Source of the DNA: Cypionkella psychrotolerans
Lineage (GTDB): Bacteria > Pseudomonadota > Alphaproteobacteria > Rhodobacterales > Rhodobacteraceae
NCBI RefSeq assembly: GCF_001294535.1
Contig: NZ_LGIC01000077.1
Location: 18,008-82,007, forward strand
Direction: 5' to 3'
DNA: 64,000 nucleotides
Made by a program: the position numbers and the translations under genes. Every line of letters starts with the position of its first letter. Within the stretch, counting starts at the first letter, position 1. The notes under the pieces are model-generated. The model saw nothing but the letters and a program-made list of their open reading frames with translations, had not been told where the DNA came from and ran no database searches. Shown here in pieces: positions 17,237 through 26,308 of this stretch.

Positions 17237-18626
17237 CTCTGGTTGCCGCCCTTGGTGCAAGTCGCTTTTGACCTGTCGTGGTTGGTGATCGAATGCGTTC
17301 TTCTCTCAGGCCTTTTGGATTGCGGCCGTTCAAGAAGCCGCTGGCCAGGATGGTGATCTGCGGATCAGGTCCATATCTTCTGCAAGAGCTTTTCGGCTCA
17401 AGAATGACGTCTGGTTTTCCCGATCCAGATCTTTTCGATCATTGCGCCCATTCAGGTCATCGACTTCTCACACCTCCTTCACCGACACTAGCTCACATGG
17501 GGTTTGTAACCCTCATGCAGAAACCGCTCGCGCCGGATCTCGATAGTCTTCGTGCTTTGTCATCATTGCCCAGATTGCCCGTGCCATCTTGTTGGCCAGC
17601 GCGATGGCGACCAGCATGAGGGGCGTTCGATGGAGTAGGCGTGCCAGCCATGAGTCCTGATGGATCGACTTTCGGGCCAACACTGTCAGACGCGACATGG
17701 CACCGATGATCAGCAGATATCTGATGTCAGTCTGGCCGGCTTTCGAGATGCGTCCCAAGCGTTCCTTCCCGCCAGAGGAGTATTGGCGCGGCACGAGGCC
17801 GAGCCAGGCCGCAAAGTCTCGCCCGCGCTTGAAGCTGTCCATAGGTGGAGCAAAGCTGCTGATGGCCAACGCGGTCTGTGGCCCCACGCCAGGCATCGTC
17901 TGCAGTCGACGCGCTGTATCATTTGCCCCGGCAAAAGACCGGGCTTTTGTCGTTTTCGCTTCGATCCGCGCTGTCTGCTCAGATATCTGTTCAAGCAAAT
18001 CATGGCACTCCTCGCGCATCAGCGCCGGCAGATCGCTGGCAGGATCTGCGAGGACAGCTTCGATCCGCCTGAGGTGCGCGATACCTTTCGGAAAGACATG
18101 ACCAAATTCATATAGCACCGAACGCAGAGCGTTCACGAGTTCGGTGCGCTGATGAAGAAGCCGTTCGCGTGCGCGGAAAAGCACCGCACAGGCTTGCTGA
18201 TCTTCCGACTTCGGCTCGACAAAACGCATCTCGGGACGCTGTGCAGCCACGACGATCGCCTCGGCGTCAGCAGCATCGTTTTTCTGCCGCTTCACGAAAG
18301 GTCGGACATATTGCGGCGCGATCAACCGGACCTCGTGGCCAAGCTTGACCATCTCGCGCGCCCAGTAGCTCGCGCTGCCACAGGCCTCCAGCACCACGAC
18401 GGCAGGTTCGTGCTTCGCCATGAAATCCCGAAATTGGACCCGCGTCACCTTCTTGCGAAACTTCAAGTGCCCGGCCATGCTGGCCACATGAAGCTGGAAG
18501 ACGCTCTTTGCCAGATCCACACCGATCATTGTATCCTTCATTTGCCGTCCTCTCCTTTGCGTGGCGTTGAACACCACAACCTTGGCACATTGCGATGCCG
18601 TCTGGGGAGGGCGGCAACCATCCCAT
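17237..18626 (-). mobile_element. IS110/IS1111-like element B inserted in element A
   Basis: A roughly 1.39-kb element holding an intact transposase. TGGTTGCCGCCCT at 17240-17252 and AGGGCGGCAACCA at 18608-18620 are perfect 13-bp inverted repeats lying a few bases inside the junctions. Such subterminal repeats are known for the IS1111 subgroup of IS110. The junctions are defined by the split reading frame of element A. The long tail 17240-17512 has no gene. Confidence 0.8.
17513..18541 (-). CDS. IS110-family transposase (element B, intact)
   Basis: A 342-residue DEDD transposase beginning MKDTMIGVDLAKSVFQLHVA, with the first catalytic Asp in GVDLAK. VVVLEACGSASYWAREM supplies the Glu, and KNDAADAEAIVVAAQRPEMR the Asp pair. 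The C-terminal domain has MPGVGPQTALAISSFAPPMD with the serine-containing SSGGKERLG loop. The length is normal for the family and the frame is uninterrupted. The ATG at 18541 is chosen because the protein family begins there; the frame is open to 18577. Confidence 0.9.
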   Translation of the reverse strand: MKDTMIGVDLAKSVFQLHVASMAGHLKFRKKVTRVQFRDFMAKHEPAVVVLEACGSASYWAREMVKLGHEVRLIAPQYVRPFVKRQKNDAADAEAIVVAAQRPEMRFVEPKSEDQQACAVLFRARERLLHQRTELVNALRSVLYEFGHVFPKGIAHLRRIEAVLADPASDLPALMREECHDLLEQISEQTARIEAKTTKARSFAGANDTARRLQTMPGVGPQTALAISSFAPPMDSFKRGRDFAAWLGLVPRQYSSGGKERLGRISKAGQTDIRYLLIIGAMSRLTVLARKSIHQDSWLARLLHRTPLMLVAIALANKMARAIWAMMTKHEDYRDPARAVSA

Positions 18627-18715
18627 CTTCTGACGCTTGACGAATGGCTTCACGTAGACCGGCGGGATCAAGCGCACGGAATGGCCAAGCTTCTCGAGTT
18701 CGCGCCATCAACAGA
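18627..18715 (-). pseudogene. IS110 element A transposase, 5-prime piece
   Basis: The minus strand reads WRELEKLGHSVRLIPPVYVK followed by PFVKRQK, then breaks at element B. The continuation NDAADAEA is at 17236 and below. The first 80 or so residues of the transposase are gone, so element A was already truncated or was later deleted on this side. Confidence 0.75.
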
Positions 18716-18786
18716 GCCCTTCGCATCTCTACTCAGACTTGACACACATTATGCCCAAAATGTCGTCACTATTCACCAATAATTAT

Positions 18787-18804
18787 GCATTTTCACAAAA
18801 ATGC
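18787..18804 (+). promoter_or_regulatory. Palindrome upstream of the saccharopine-dehydrogenase-like gene
   Basis: GCATTTT-CACA-AAAATGC has 7-bp perfect arms and lies 70 bases before the start at 18875 in an A/T-rich leader. It is a candidate regulator site. No cognate regulator can be named. Confidence 0.35.
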
Positions 18805-18874
18805 CAAACACTTTCGTCTGCGCCGTCCGTCAGACTACTGACAACACTCCCTTGAAAAGAAGAAGGAAACTTTC

Positions 18875-19954
18875 ATGTCTTTCAGCAAAGTCGCGGTCCT
18901 AGGTCTTGGCAAGGTCGGTCATCTAGCTGCCGAACTTTTGGCGAATGCCGGCTTTCAGGTGACGGGTATCGACGCCCGCCCGATCACAGCCCCCTTTACC
19001 ACCAAAACGGTTGATTTGGCCAATAAAGCCGACCTTGCCGCTATTTTGAAAGGGCAAGACGCCGTGCTATCCTGCCTGCCGTTTCATTTGAACATCGGGG
19101 TTTCAAGTATCGCACATGGGCTTGGGCTGCATTACTTCGATTTGACCGAAGACGTGCCTACCACACGGCATATCCAAGAATTAAGCAAAACCTCCAAGGG
19201 TTTGATGGCGCCACAATGCGGCCTTGCGCCGGGGTTTGTCGGCATTGTTGCGGCAGATCTTGCCAACCAGTTTGAAAAACTCCGCTCGATCCGACTGCGC
19301 GTTGGCGCTCTGCCGCAAAACCCCACAGGGCATTTGGGCTATGCGTTCAACTGGTCGCCTGAAGGTGTGGTCAACGAGTATCTCAACGATTGCGAGGTCA
19401 TTGAAGAAGGTGTTCTAAAATCTGTTTCCGCAATGGAATGGCTGGAGACAATCTACGTCGATGGCATGGGGCTTGAGGCTTTTACCACATCGGGCGGCCT
19501 TGGCACGATGTGCGAAACCTACGCCGACCGGATTGAAAACCTTGATTATAAAACCATGCGGTATCCGGGCCATATGAAGTTGATGAATTTCTTCTTTCAC
19601 GAACTTCTGATGCGCGAAAACCGCGCTGAGGCTGGGCGGATTCTGACCAATGCTAAGCCGCCGGTTGACGATGATGTAGTCTATGTCCACGTTGCCGCCG
19701 AAGGCTGGACTGATGGGTCGCTTCGCCGCAAGGAATTTGTGCGTGCCTATTATCCGTTGGAAATTGCGGGAAAAAGCCGCACCGCGATTGCTTGGACAAC
19801 ATCGGCGTCGGTGGTGGCGGTGATCGAGATGGTCAGGGCTGGCGCCTTGCCGCAGCAGGGCTTTCTTAAACAGGAAGAAATCCCGTTTGCGCCGTATCTG
19901 GCCACCGAAACCGGCAATTACTACAACATAGGGCACAAAAGACGCCACGCATAG
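18875..19954 (+). CDS. Saccharopine dehydrogenase-like / lysine 6-dehydrogenase-type oxidoreductase
   Basis: A 359-residue NAD(P)-dependent protein. The N-terminal Rossmann fold is marked by VAVLGLGKVGHLAAELLANA and an acidic strand end (GIDARP). The middle region (CGLAPGFVGIVAADLAN and FNWSPEGVVNEYLNDCEVI) matches the saccharopine dehydrogenase/lysine 6-dehydrogenase C-domain. An AAGGAA box precedes the ATG. It stands alone between IS debris and a MerR remnant. In this island it could act on a lysine- or imine-type catabolite, but the substrate is not evident from sequence. Confidence 0.82.
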   Translation: MSFSKVAVLGLGKVGHLAAELLANAGFQVTGIDARPITAPFTTKTVDLANKADLAAILKGQDAVLSCLPFHLNIGVSSIAHGLGLHYFDLTEDVPTTRHIQELSKTSKGLMAPQCGLAPGFVGIVAADLANQFEKLRSIRLRVGALPQNPTGHLGYAFNWSPEGVVNEYLNDCEVIEEGVLKSVSAMEWLETIYVDGMGLEAFTTSGGLGTMCETYADRIENLDYKTMRYPGHMKLMNFFFHELLMRENRAEAGRILTNAKPPVDDDVVYVHVAAEGWTDGSLRRKEFVRAYYPLEIAGKSRTAIAWTTSASVVAVIEMVRAGALPQQGFLKQEEIPFAPYLATETGNYYNIGHKRRHA

Positions 19955-19980
19955 GCGGTTCAAGGGTTTTGCGGTCGATC

Positions 19981-20201
19981 GGAAAGTTAAGCAGGACGGC
20001 AAGCGTGAAGGAGCCGATGATCCGCTGCTACGAGTAAATCCGCCTGTAGCCAGAACCCGATCACAGCATTGAAACCCGCGGCTTTAGGGCAGCGAGGAGA
20101 TGAGCCGCTTCTTCTTCATCCGCAACGCCATCGATCTAGGGTTTGCGCTGGAACCCATCCGCGACATGACGCTTTTGTCGCGTTCGCCCGCTCAATCGTG
20201 A
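19981..20201 (+). pseudogene. MerR-family regulator remnant
   Basis: The frame starting at 19981 reads GKLSRTASVKEPMIRCYE-stop-IRL-stop-PEPDHS, a degraded MerR helix-turn-helix (compare GVKVPTIRYYEQIGLL). After a frame change the plus strand reads MSRFFFIRNAIDLGFALEPI, the second MerR helix pair. Two in-frame stops and one frameshift make it inactive. Confidence 0.65.
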
Positions 20202-20564
20202 GCAGCAGCAGACTAGATCGCCAAGGTACCAGAACTAGGGTCAGGTTTCGGTAGCGGGGACGTCTCAGGCAAGCGATTTTTGACATAGACATCCGACTGC
20301 CTGATTGCGGATTTGATCACAGTTTCTTTCTGAGCCGTACTACTTATTGCTGCTGTCTTCGCCTAAGATCACCCTGGGTGCATGCTTCGGTCCGTGGTCA
20401 GCGCGATGGCTGCGAACATGATGCTGGTTCAAATGCTGTTCCGATGTGCCCATCTCATAGGCGTGCTCAATGTTGGTCCGAAACAGTCCGGGGCACGACA
20501 TCATTGGAACCACGTCCCTAGAGGACCTCGAAGGCCTGGAGTCAGGCTGGCGACGGCAGGGAAC
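20202..20564. other. Interval without recognisable gene
   Basis: Nothing coding is recognised between the MerR remnant and the IS110 remnant. Short open frames here lack family resemblance and ribosome-binding sites. Confidence 0.5.
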
Positions 20565-20890
20565 GCAATTGTTTAGACCGCATGAGCCACGGCAGTGGCT
20601 GATCGGAAGTCTGTGTAATCAACCAACATCCGGTGCAGGATCACCCCGATACGCCGGGCTAGCGCGATCATGGCGCGCTTACCACCACGACGATGGGCTA
20701 CCTACGCTGCCCATGTTCTCAGCCACGTCGAACGCCCGCGCTGCAACATCACGGCCGCAGCCCGACACAGCGCGCGACGGAGGTTGACATCACCTACTTT
20801 GGTAGTGCCGCCGGAGACATCGCGTTCGCCCGACTGGTTGCGCGAGGACATCATGCCGACCCACGGGCCAACATTCTTGGAAGATGTAAC
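20565..20890 (-). pseudogene. C-terminal remnant of a third IS110-family transposase
   Basis: The minus strand reads VGDVNLRRALCRAAAVMLQR, then GRSTWLRTWAA-stop-VAHRRG and KRAMIALARRIGVILHRMLV. This is the C-terminus of an IS110 transposase of a different subtype from elements A and B. An in-frame stop and the missing N-terminus show that it is dead. Confidence 0.65.
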
Positions 20891-20956
20891 GAGACGAGGC
20901 TGAAACCGACTTGATGTGCATTTCTCAAGCCCTGACGCCTTTTGAAATTAACCGTT

Positions 20957-22259
20957 TCAGGTTGGACTAAAAGCTTGATAGGCTGTTAGGAAGATCTGGT
21001 TCTCGGCAGGGTTGCCCAATGTCATATGTGGGTATTTTGCACGCAATCCCTCAAATTGCCGTTGCGCCTGTTGCAGAGCCGCAGTCATGTCCATCCCAGC
21101 GACTTGGCCTAAATACATTGACAATCTGCCATCGACAAAAGCCACGCGCGTGACCCGACCGCTGGCGTCCAGAACAAGCATTCGGATCGGTACATCAGGG
21201 CATCGGCAATATCAAAAACGGCGATATCGGCCATTGCTCCAACCGCGATCCGCCCCAGATCGGGCCTGCGCAGCGCCGCTGCAGATGCTCGGGTGCAGTT
21301 TCGGTCTGGGTATCGTCTGCAATTCGGGCCATCGTTACGCCATGATCGACGTAACGCTGCAGGTCAGTATCGGTCGCGACTGTGGCATGAGGGGCGATCA
21401 GTTGATCGGACAATGCGCCAAATCCGGCCAGCCATTTTGGCGCAGTGGTGTCGTGAAGGGCGGCCACCGTATCGCGCTCCATTTCGCCTTGCGCAATACG
21501 CAGGCGGACCGGAACATCCAGACCACGCGCGGTATCCATGATGACGACAAGCAGAGCCATGGCGCAGGTTTTCACGAGGTCAGGGGCCAGCATGCCTTGG
21601 ATCAGCCCGTCATGTCGGCCTGCTTGATCCTGCACAAATTTGGTGGCCTCCTCCAACCCGGTAAAACCGCGCGCCTCGTCAAAGCGGGGCTCTATCTTGC
21701 CCGGTGCGGTCAAACCATGCCCCCTGACCGATAGGTCGGACCAAGCCAGGCGCGCAAGCCAAGCTGCCCCGCCGCATCCGCCGCCGCCACGAACTCGGCC
21801 GGTGTTTCTCCCCAAGCGCGGTAAAACAACGAAGCGACAAGCATAGCCGAGGTGGCGCCGTTGCAGAGGAGCTGGGCAAAGCTATAGCGTTTTTGAAAGG
21901 CCAGTTCTTCGGGTAAATACATCTCATAGGGGCCGCTCGCTATCGACGTAGGATTGCGGCCAAACCCTGCCCTTTGCCCAACCCGGACCGCAGAAAACAC
22001 CCAATGTCGTGGTATCAAGGTCTGACAACGCATCCAGATCAATGAAGCTCGGTTATATCAACACATCCCTCAGATCGAGCCGCCGTGCCACTTCGCCTTC
22101 AAACCGCGGGCCAACATAGAGGATACGGTCATGCTCGATCACCACTTCGCCGTTTTCCAAAAACCGGTGAACGCCACTTTGATTGGTCACAATCCAACAA
22201 GCGGATAGCGCGGTGCGGCCGGATGGGCGCAGGCCAAGCGTCAAATTGGCAAGCGTCAT
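20957..22259 (-). pseudogene. Amidohydrolase (COG0402-type) pseudogene
   Basis: An ATG at 22259 with a GAGGGA box begins MTLANLTLGLRPSGRTALSA and continues through EVVIEHDRILYVGPRFEGEV, a typical N-terminal beta-sandwich of a deaminase/chlorohydrolase-like amidohydrolase. The barrel part is spread over other frames: YLPEELAFQKRYSFAQLLCN (21930-21830) and LEEATKFVQDQAGRHDGLIQ (21660-21600). The C-terminus (VTRVAFVDGRLSMYLGQVAG) ends at 20957. At least three frame changes, with loss of the HxH metal motif, make it inactive. It is divergent from the peptidase C26 gene, with 126 bases between. Confidence 0.75.
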
Positions 22260-22385
22260 TATGTCCCTCTTAATCTGCGTTCCCGAAAATTTGACAGCCC
22301 CGCCTTGTGGCGTCAATCCAGCAGCCATGTTGACCCAGAAAATCGCCTCAGCTAGCACTTAGGAACATGGCTTTGGAGGGGAGAA

Positions 22386-23129
22386 ATGGTTCCGTTGATT
22401 GGCGTCACAAGTTATGGTCGGTTGGAAAAAACAGTCATAAACCCGCCGGATACTGCGCATTATCTAGTTGCCGCAACCTATGTAGATGCCGTGCGTTACG
22501 CAGGCGGTGCGCCAATTGTTCTACCGGGGGAAGAGCCACATTTGGCACGTTGGCTAGATGTGTTGGACGGGATTGTGTTTTCGGGTGGCTGCGATTTGGA
22601 CCCCACGCTTTTTGGCGGCAACGCGCAGCACCCCGCCCTGGACGGTGCCCACGCCGATCGTGATCGTGCCGACCTTGCACTTGCCCATGCCGTGATCGCG
22701 CGGGGCCTGCCTGCCCTGTTCATTTGTCGCGGGATTCAGGTCTTGAACGTAGCCTTGGGCGGCACTTTGCATGAACACATCGACGATCCGAACGCCCTGC
22801 ACCAAACTCCAAAGGGCGCTGCTGCTTTTTGGGCGCGCGAACGGGTAGAAATTGCCAAAGGCACCGCCCTGTCAACGCTGCTGGGGCGAAAGGACATGAC
22901 GGTTTCCTCTTCGCATCACCAAGCTATCGCGACATTGGCGCCCGCCTTGCGCATTGCCGCCACGGCGAGCGATGGGGTGATTGAGGCTGTCGAGTTGGAC
23001 GGCCATCCTTTCCTTTTGGGCGTCCAGTGGCACCCCGAGGTAGACATGGCGAAGGATCCGATCCAACGATCCCTGTTTGACGGGTTTATCGCCGCTGCAT
23101 CCGCCCACGCTGACAGGAAAAGCCAATGA
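22386..23129 (+). CDS. Gamma-glutamyl-gamma-aminobutyrate hydrolase family (peptidase C26)
   Basis: A 247-residue class I glutamine-amidotransferase-like hydrolase of the PuuD group, which cleaves gamma-glutamyl amide bonds. The nucleophile Cys lies in FICRGIQVLNVALGG, the His-Glu pair in QWHPEVD, and the oxyanion/substrate loop in FSGGCDLDP. A strong GGAGGGGAGA box precedes the ATG. It heads a three-gene operon, overlapping the prolyl aminopeptidase by ATGA. Release of glutamate from gamma-linked peptides fits the peptide-scavenging context. A TTGACA element at about 22295 may belong to its promoter. Confidence 0.87.
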   Translation: MVPLIGVTSYGRLEKTVINPPDTAHYLVAATYVDAVRYAGGAPIVLPGEEPHLARWLDVLDGIVFSGGCDLDPTLFGGNAQHPALDGAHADRDRADLALAHAVIARGLPALFICRGIQVLNVALGGTLHEHIDDPNALHQTPKGAAAFWARERVEIAKGTALSTLLGRKDMTVSSSHHQAIATLAPALRIAATASDGVIEAVELDGHPFLLGVQWHPEVDMAKDPIQRSLFDGFIAAASAHADRKSQ

Positions 23130-24079
23130 CCCTCCACCCTCTTTACCCGCCGATTGAAACCTATGCGACGGGGATAATCGATGTCGGCGATGGCGACATG
23201 GTTCGGTATGAGGCTTGCGGTACCAAAAGCGCGACCCCAGCCGTGGTGCTGCATGGCGGGCCGAGCGGCAGTATGACCGCAACCCAACGACGGTTCTTTG
23301 ACCCTGCCCGCTACGGCGTTTTTTTGTTTGATCAACGCGGTTGCGGCGGCTCCACTCGCCACGCGGGCCTCACGGCGAATATAACTTGGCATCTGGTGGC
23401 CGATATTGAACGCCTGCGCAACTTGTGCGGGGGCGAAAAATGGGTGGTGTTTGGCGGCTCGTGGGGGTCCACGCTTGCGCTGGCCTATGTGCAGAGCTAT
23501 CCCGACCGGATGTCAGCGCTCATCTTGCGCGGCATCTACACCTTGACCAAAGCCGAACTTGCGTGGATTTACCAGCACGGAGTGTTGCAGATGTTTCCCG
23601 ACAAATGGGCCGCGTATCAGGCCACCATTCCTGCCGAGGAACACGACGACATGATCGCGGCCTATCACCACCGTTTGACGCGCGGCGACTTGGCAGCACA
23701 GCAAACGGCAGCGCTGGCATGGACCCGGTGGGAGGCTGGCACCGTCACCCTGCTGTCTGACCCCGCGCTGAGCAGTGAACTTGCTGGCCCTGCCCTTGCA
23801 TTGGCTTTTGCGCGGCTGGAAAATCACTATTTCACCTATGATTGCTGGCTTAAAGAAGGGCAGATGATCGCCAATGCCCATTTGATGCAGGGCATTCCCG
23901 GCGTCATTGTGCATGGGCGATATGACATGCCCTGCCTGGCGCACTATGCCTATGATTTGCACCGCGCATGCCTCGAGGCGAATTTGCCCCTGATCGAAGG
24001 GGCGAGCCATTCGGCAACCGAACCCTTCATTCTTGACGCGTTGATAGCGGCAAGTGACCAATTTGTGGGAATAAAATGA
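23126..24079 (+). CDS. pip: Prolyl aminopeptidase (proline iminopeptidase)
   Basis: A 317-residue alpha/beta hydrolase of family S33 that removes N-terminal proline. The sequence HPLYPPIETYATGIIDVGDG at the N-terminus and LFDQRGCGGSTRHA are typical. The nucleophile is in VFGGSWGSTLALAY, the Asp in VIVHGRYDMPC and the His in EGASHSATEP. No signal peptide is present, so it acts in the cytosol. It overlaps both neighbours by four bases and belongs to a C26 / prolyl aminopeptidase / D-aminoacylase operon. Confidence 0.93.
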   Translation: MTLHPLYPPIETYATGIIDVGDGDMVRYEACGTKSATPAVVLHGGPSGSMTATQRRFFDPARYGVFLFDQRGCGGSTRHAGLTANITWHLVADIERLRNLCGGEKWVVFGGSWGSTLALAYVQSYPDRMSALILRGIYTLTKAELAWIYQHGVLQMFPDKWAAYQATIPAEEHDDMIAAYHHRLTRGDLAAQQTAALAWTRWEAGTVTLLSDPALSSELAGPALALAFARLENHYFTYDCWLKEGQMIANAHLMQGIPGVIVHGRYDMPCLAHYAYDLHRACLEANLPLIEGASHSATEPFILDALIAASDQFVGIK

Positions 24080-25536
24080 CCCAAAGCTATGACCTGATTT
24101 TGCACGATGTCACCTTATATGACGGCACTGGCGGGCCCGCGCGCGTGGCAAGCGTAGCGGTTGCAAAAGGGCGGATCGCACTTATCGCCGACAGCCTCTC
24201 AGCCCCCGCGCTTTCTGAGGTGGACGGCACCGGACTTTCCCTGTCGCCGGGGTTTATCGACGTTCACACCCACGACGATCGCGCGGTATTGGCGACCGAT
24301 ATGGCGGCGAAACTAACCCAAGGTGTGACGACCGTGGTAGTCGGCAATTGCGGTATCTCGCTTGGCCCTTTGCCGGGGCAACGCGCCGTTGTGCCACCGT
24401 TGGACCTGATCGCCCGCGGGCCGGGCGATTTGTTCGCCCGCTTTGGCGATTATCTGCAAGCTGTCACCGATGCCGGCCCTGCAGTTAATATGGTGGCCCT
24501 GGTCGGCCATTCCACCCTTCGCTTAGCCTGCATGGACAGACTTGACCGCGCCGCCACTACAAATGAAGCGCATGCCATGCGTGGACTGCTAGACCAAGCG
24601 CTGAACGACGGCGCCATTGGTCTGTCAACCGGGCTATATTATCAACCCGCCCACGCCGCATCACTGGCGGAACTGCTGACCGTGGCCGAGCCCCTTGCTC
24701 GATATAACGGCCTGTACACCACTCACCTGCGGGATGAGGCGGACGGTGTTCTGGACGCGATGGAAGAAGCGTTTGAAATTGGGAGGGGGGTGGATGTGCC
24801 CGTGGTGTTGTCACATCACAAAGTTACCGACGAACGCAATCGGGGCCGAACAGCGATCACACTGCCAGTCATTGCGGCGCGCGCGGCAGAGCAACCTGTG
24901 ACGCTGGACGTCTATCCCTATAACGCGTCCTCCACCGTGCTGGAGGCGAAACGCGCCACCGAAGTTGAGCGGATCATCATCACCTGGTCCAAGGCGCGGC
25001 CCGATTTGGCCGGACGCGAATTGGCCGACATCGCCGCGGAAATGGGCTGTAGCCGCCCCGAGGCGGTGGCCCGTTTGCAACCCGCTGGTGCCGTCTATTT
25101 TTCGATGGCCGAAGAAGACGTGCGCCGCGTGTTGCAGTTCCCGTTGACGATGGTCGGGTCAGACGGTCTGCCACATGATGTGCGCCCGCACCCCCGCCTT
25201 TGGGGCACCTTCCCACGCGTCTTGGGCCACTATGTCCGTGAGGTCGGCTTGTTCGGTTTGGCAGAGGCATTGCGCCGCATGACCACCCTGCCCGCTGCCC
25301 GGTTTGGTCTGAACGGTCGTGGCGTGCTGCGAGAAGGGGCCTGTGCCGATCTGGTGTTGTTTGATCCAAAAACCATCGCGGACGTCGCTGATTTCGCGGC
25401 GCCGACCCAACCTTCGGCGGGCATTCGTTCCGTCTGGGTCAATGGTCAAGAGGCCTGCCGCGACGGCGTCGTCACGGGCGCGCGCGCGGGCCGTGTGTTG
25501 CGGAATAGTGATCTTGCGCCAAAGGATTTTAGCTAA
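24076..25536 (+). CDS. N-acyl-D-amino-acid deacylase (D-aminoacylase)
   Basis: A 486-residue amidohydrolase that hydrolyses N-acyl-D-amino acids. Metal-binding and family motifs are FIDVHTHDDRAVL, TTVVVGNCGISLGPLPG (the conserved NCG loop with its Cys), LSHHKVTDERNRGR and MVGSDGLPHDVRPHPRLWGT. Its length is normal for the family. It is third in an ATGA-coupled operon with peptidase C26 and prolyl aminopeptidase. Its last eight bases overlap the convergent gene of unknown function. Together with DAP and the M55 enzyme it points to D-residue metabolism. Confidence 0.93.
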   Translation: MTQSYDLILHDVTLYDGTGGPARVASVAVAKGRIALIADSLSAPALSEVDGTGLSLSPGFIDVHTHDDRAVLATDMAAKLTQGVTTVVVGNCGISLGPLPGQRAVVPPLDLIARGPGDLFARFGDYLQAVTDAGPAVNMVALVGHSTLRLACMDRLDRAATTNEAHAMRGLLDQALNDGAIGLSTGLYYQPAHAASLAELLTVAEPLARYNGLYTTHLRDEADGVLDAMEEAFEIGRGVDVPVVLSHHKVTDERNRGRTAITLPVIAARAAEQPVTLDVYPYNASSTVLEAKRATEVERIIITWSKARPDLAGRELADIAAEMGCSRPEAVARLQPAGAVYFSMAEEDVRRVLQFPLTMVGSDGLPHDVRPHPRLWGTFPRVLGHYVREVGLFGLAEALRRMTTLPAARFGLNGRGVLREGACADLVLFDPKTIADVADFAAPTQPSAGIRSVWVNGQEACRDGVVTGARAGRVLRNSDLAPKDFS

Positions 25537-26161
25537 ACACCGCCATGCCTGCGCGTGCCACCTTTTCGGCAAGCCCCTGCTGCGGTTGGATGGAATTGTG
25601 CAGCACCGCTAGCCCCCAGCTCGGCCCCTGCAACATTGCTTGCCCGCGGTCCATGCGTCGCATAACCCGCACGGTTTCACGTAGTGCAAGCGCATCATGT
25701 GACACCGCAATCAATCCCGCGTCCACCTCTGGGCTGGGGTCGATCACCTGTGCCAATGCCAGATCCGGGGCTTTCCCCGCCTCCAGCAAACGTAGCGCCG
25801 CGATGTTAAGTGGCACACCGTCCTCGCCTGCATGATCTGGCCGACGATGCCCCGTGACCAGCCCGCTCTGACCAACCGCCAAGTACTGCGATAGGGGCAC
25901 CGCACGGTCTGGCCCGGAGGTGATGACGCCCGCAACCTGCGCCTGTGCCATAAGGCCCAACACCCCGTTTTCAACCCATTCGGAGCGAATGCATTGCAAA
26001 CCGCCGCGCTGGCATTCAAGCGTAAGCGGCCCCCCTGACAGAATTGCAGCAAAAACCGCAAAGCCCCCCACTTCACCGGCAGACTGTCGTTCTACCTCTG
26101 CCCAAGCTGCCAAAACGGCGGCCCCTGCACTGGGGCCGTAGGCGCCAATCCCAATCGTCAT
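25529..26161 (-). CDS. Conserved-looking protein of unknown function
   Basis: A 210-residue protein I cannot assign with confidence. It begins MTIGIGAYGPSAGAAVLAAW and has ECQRGGLQCI, VAGVITSGPDRAVPLSQYL, LVTGHRRPD and ALAQVIDPSPEVDAGLIAVS. The Gly-rich start, a central TSGPDR and a Cys-containing ECQRGG strand give an enzyme-like impression, perhaps a self-processing or N-terminal-nucleophile type fold, but that is guesswork. There is no signal peptide or membrane segment. It is convergent with the D-aminoacylase and divergent from the YtcJ amidohydrolase, so a role in the same catabolism is likely by context. Confidence 0.7.
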   Translation of the reverse strand: MTIGIGAYGPSAGAAVLAAWAEVERQSAGEVGGFAVFAAILSGGPLTLECQRGGLQCIRSEWVENGVLGLMAQAQVAGVITSGPDRAVPLSQYLAVGQSGLVTGHRRPDHAGEDGVPLNIAALRLLEAGKAPDLALAQVIDPSPEVDAGLIAVSHDALALRETVRVMRRMDRGQAMLQGPSWGLAVLHNSIQPQQGLAEKVARAGMAVFS

Positions 26162-26308
26162 TGCGGCACCCTACTGCGGTAAAAGTGCACATTCGGCTGA
26201 AAACGGAACCGCGATGAGAAACAACACTCCATCAGAATTTTCTCTTTGATTTTTAGGAATTAGCAACGCAGTATCATAAAAATTCTCCCCGTCCAAGGAA
26301 GCTTAGGA

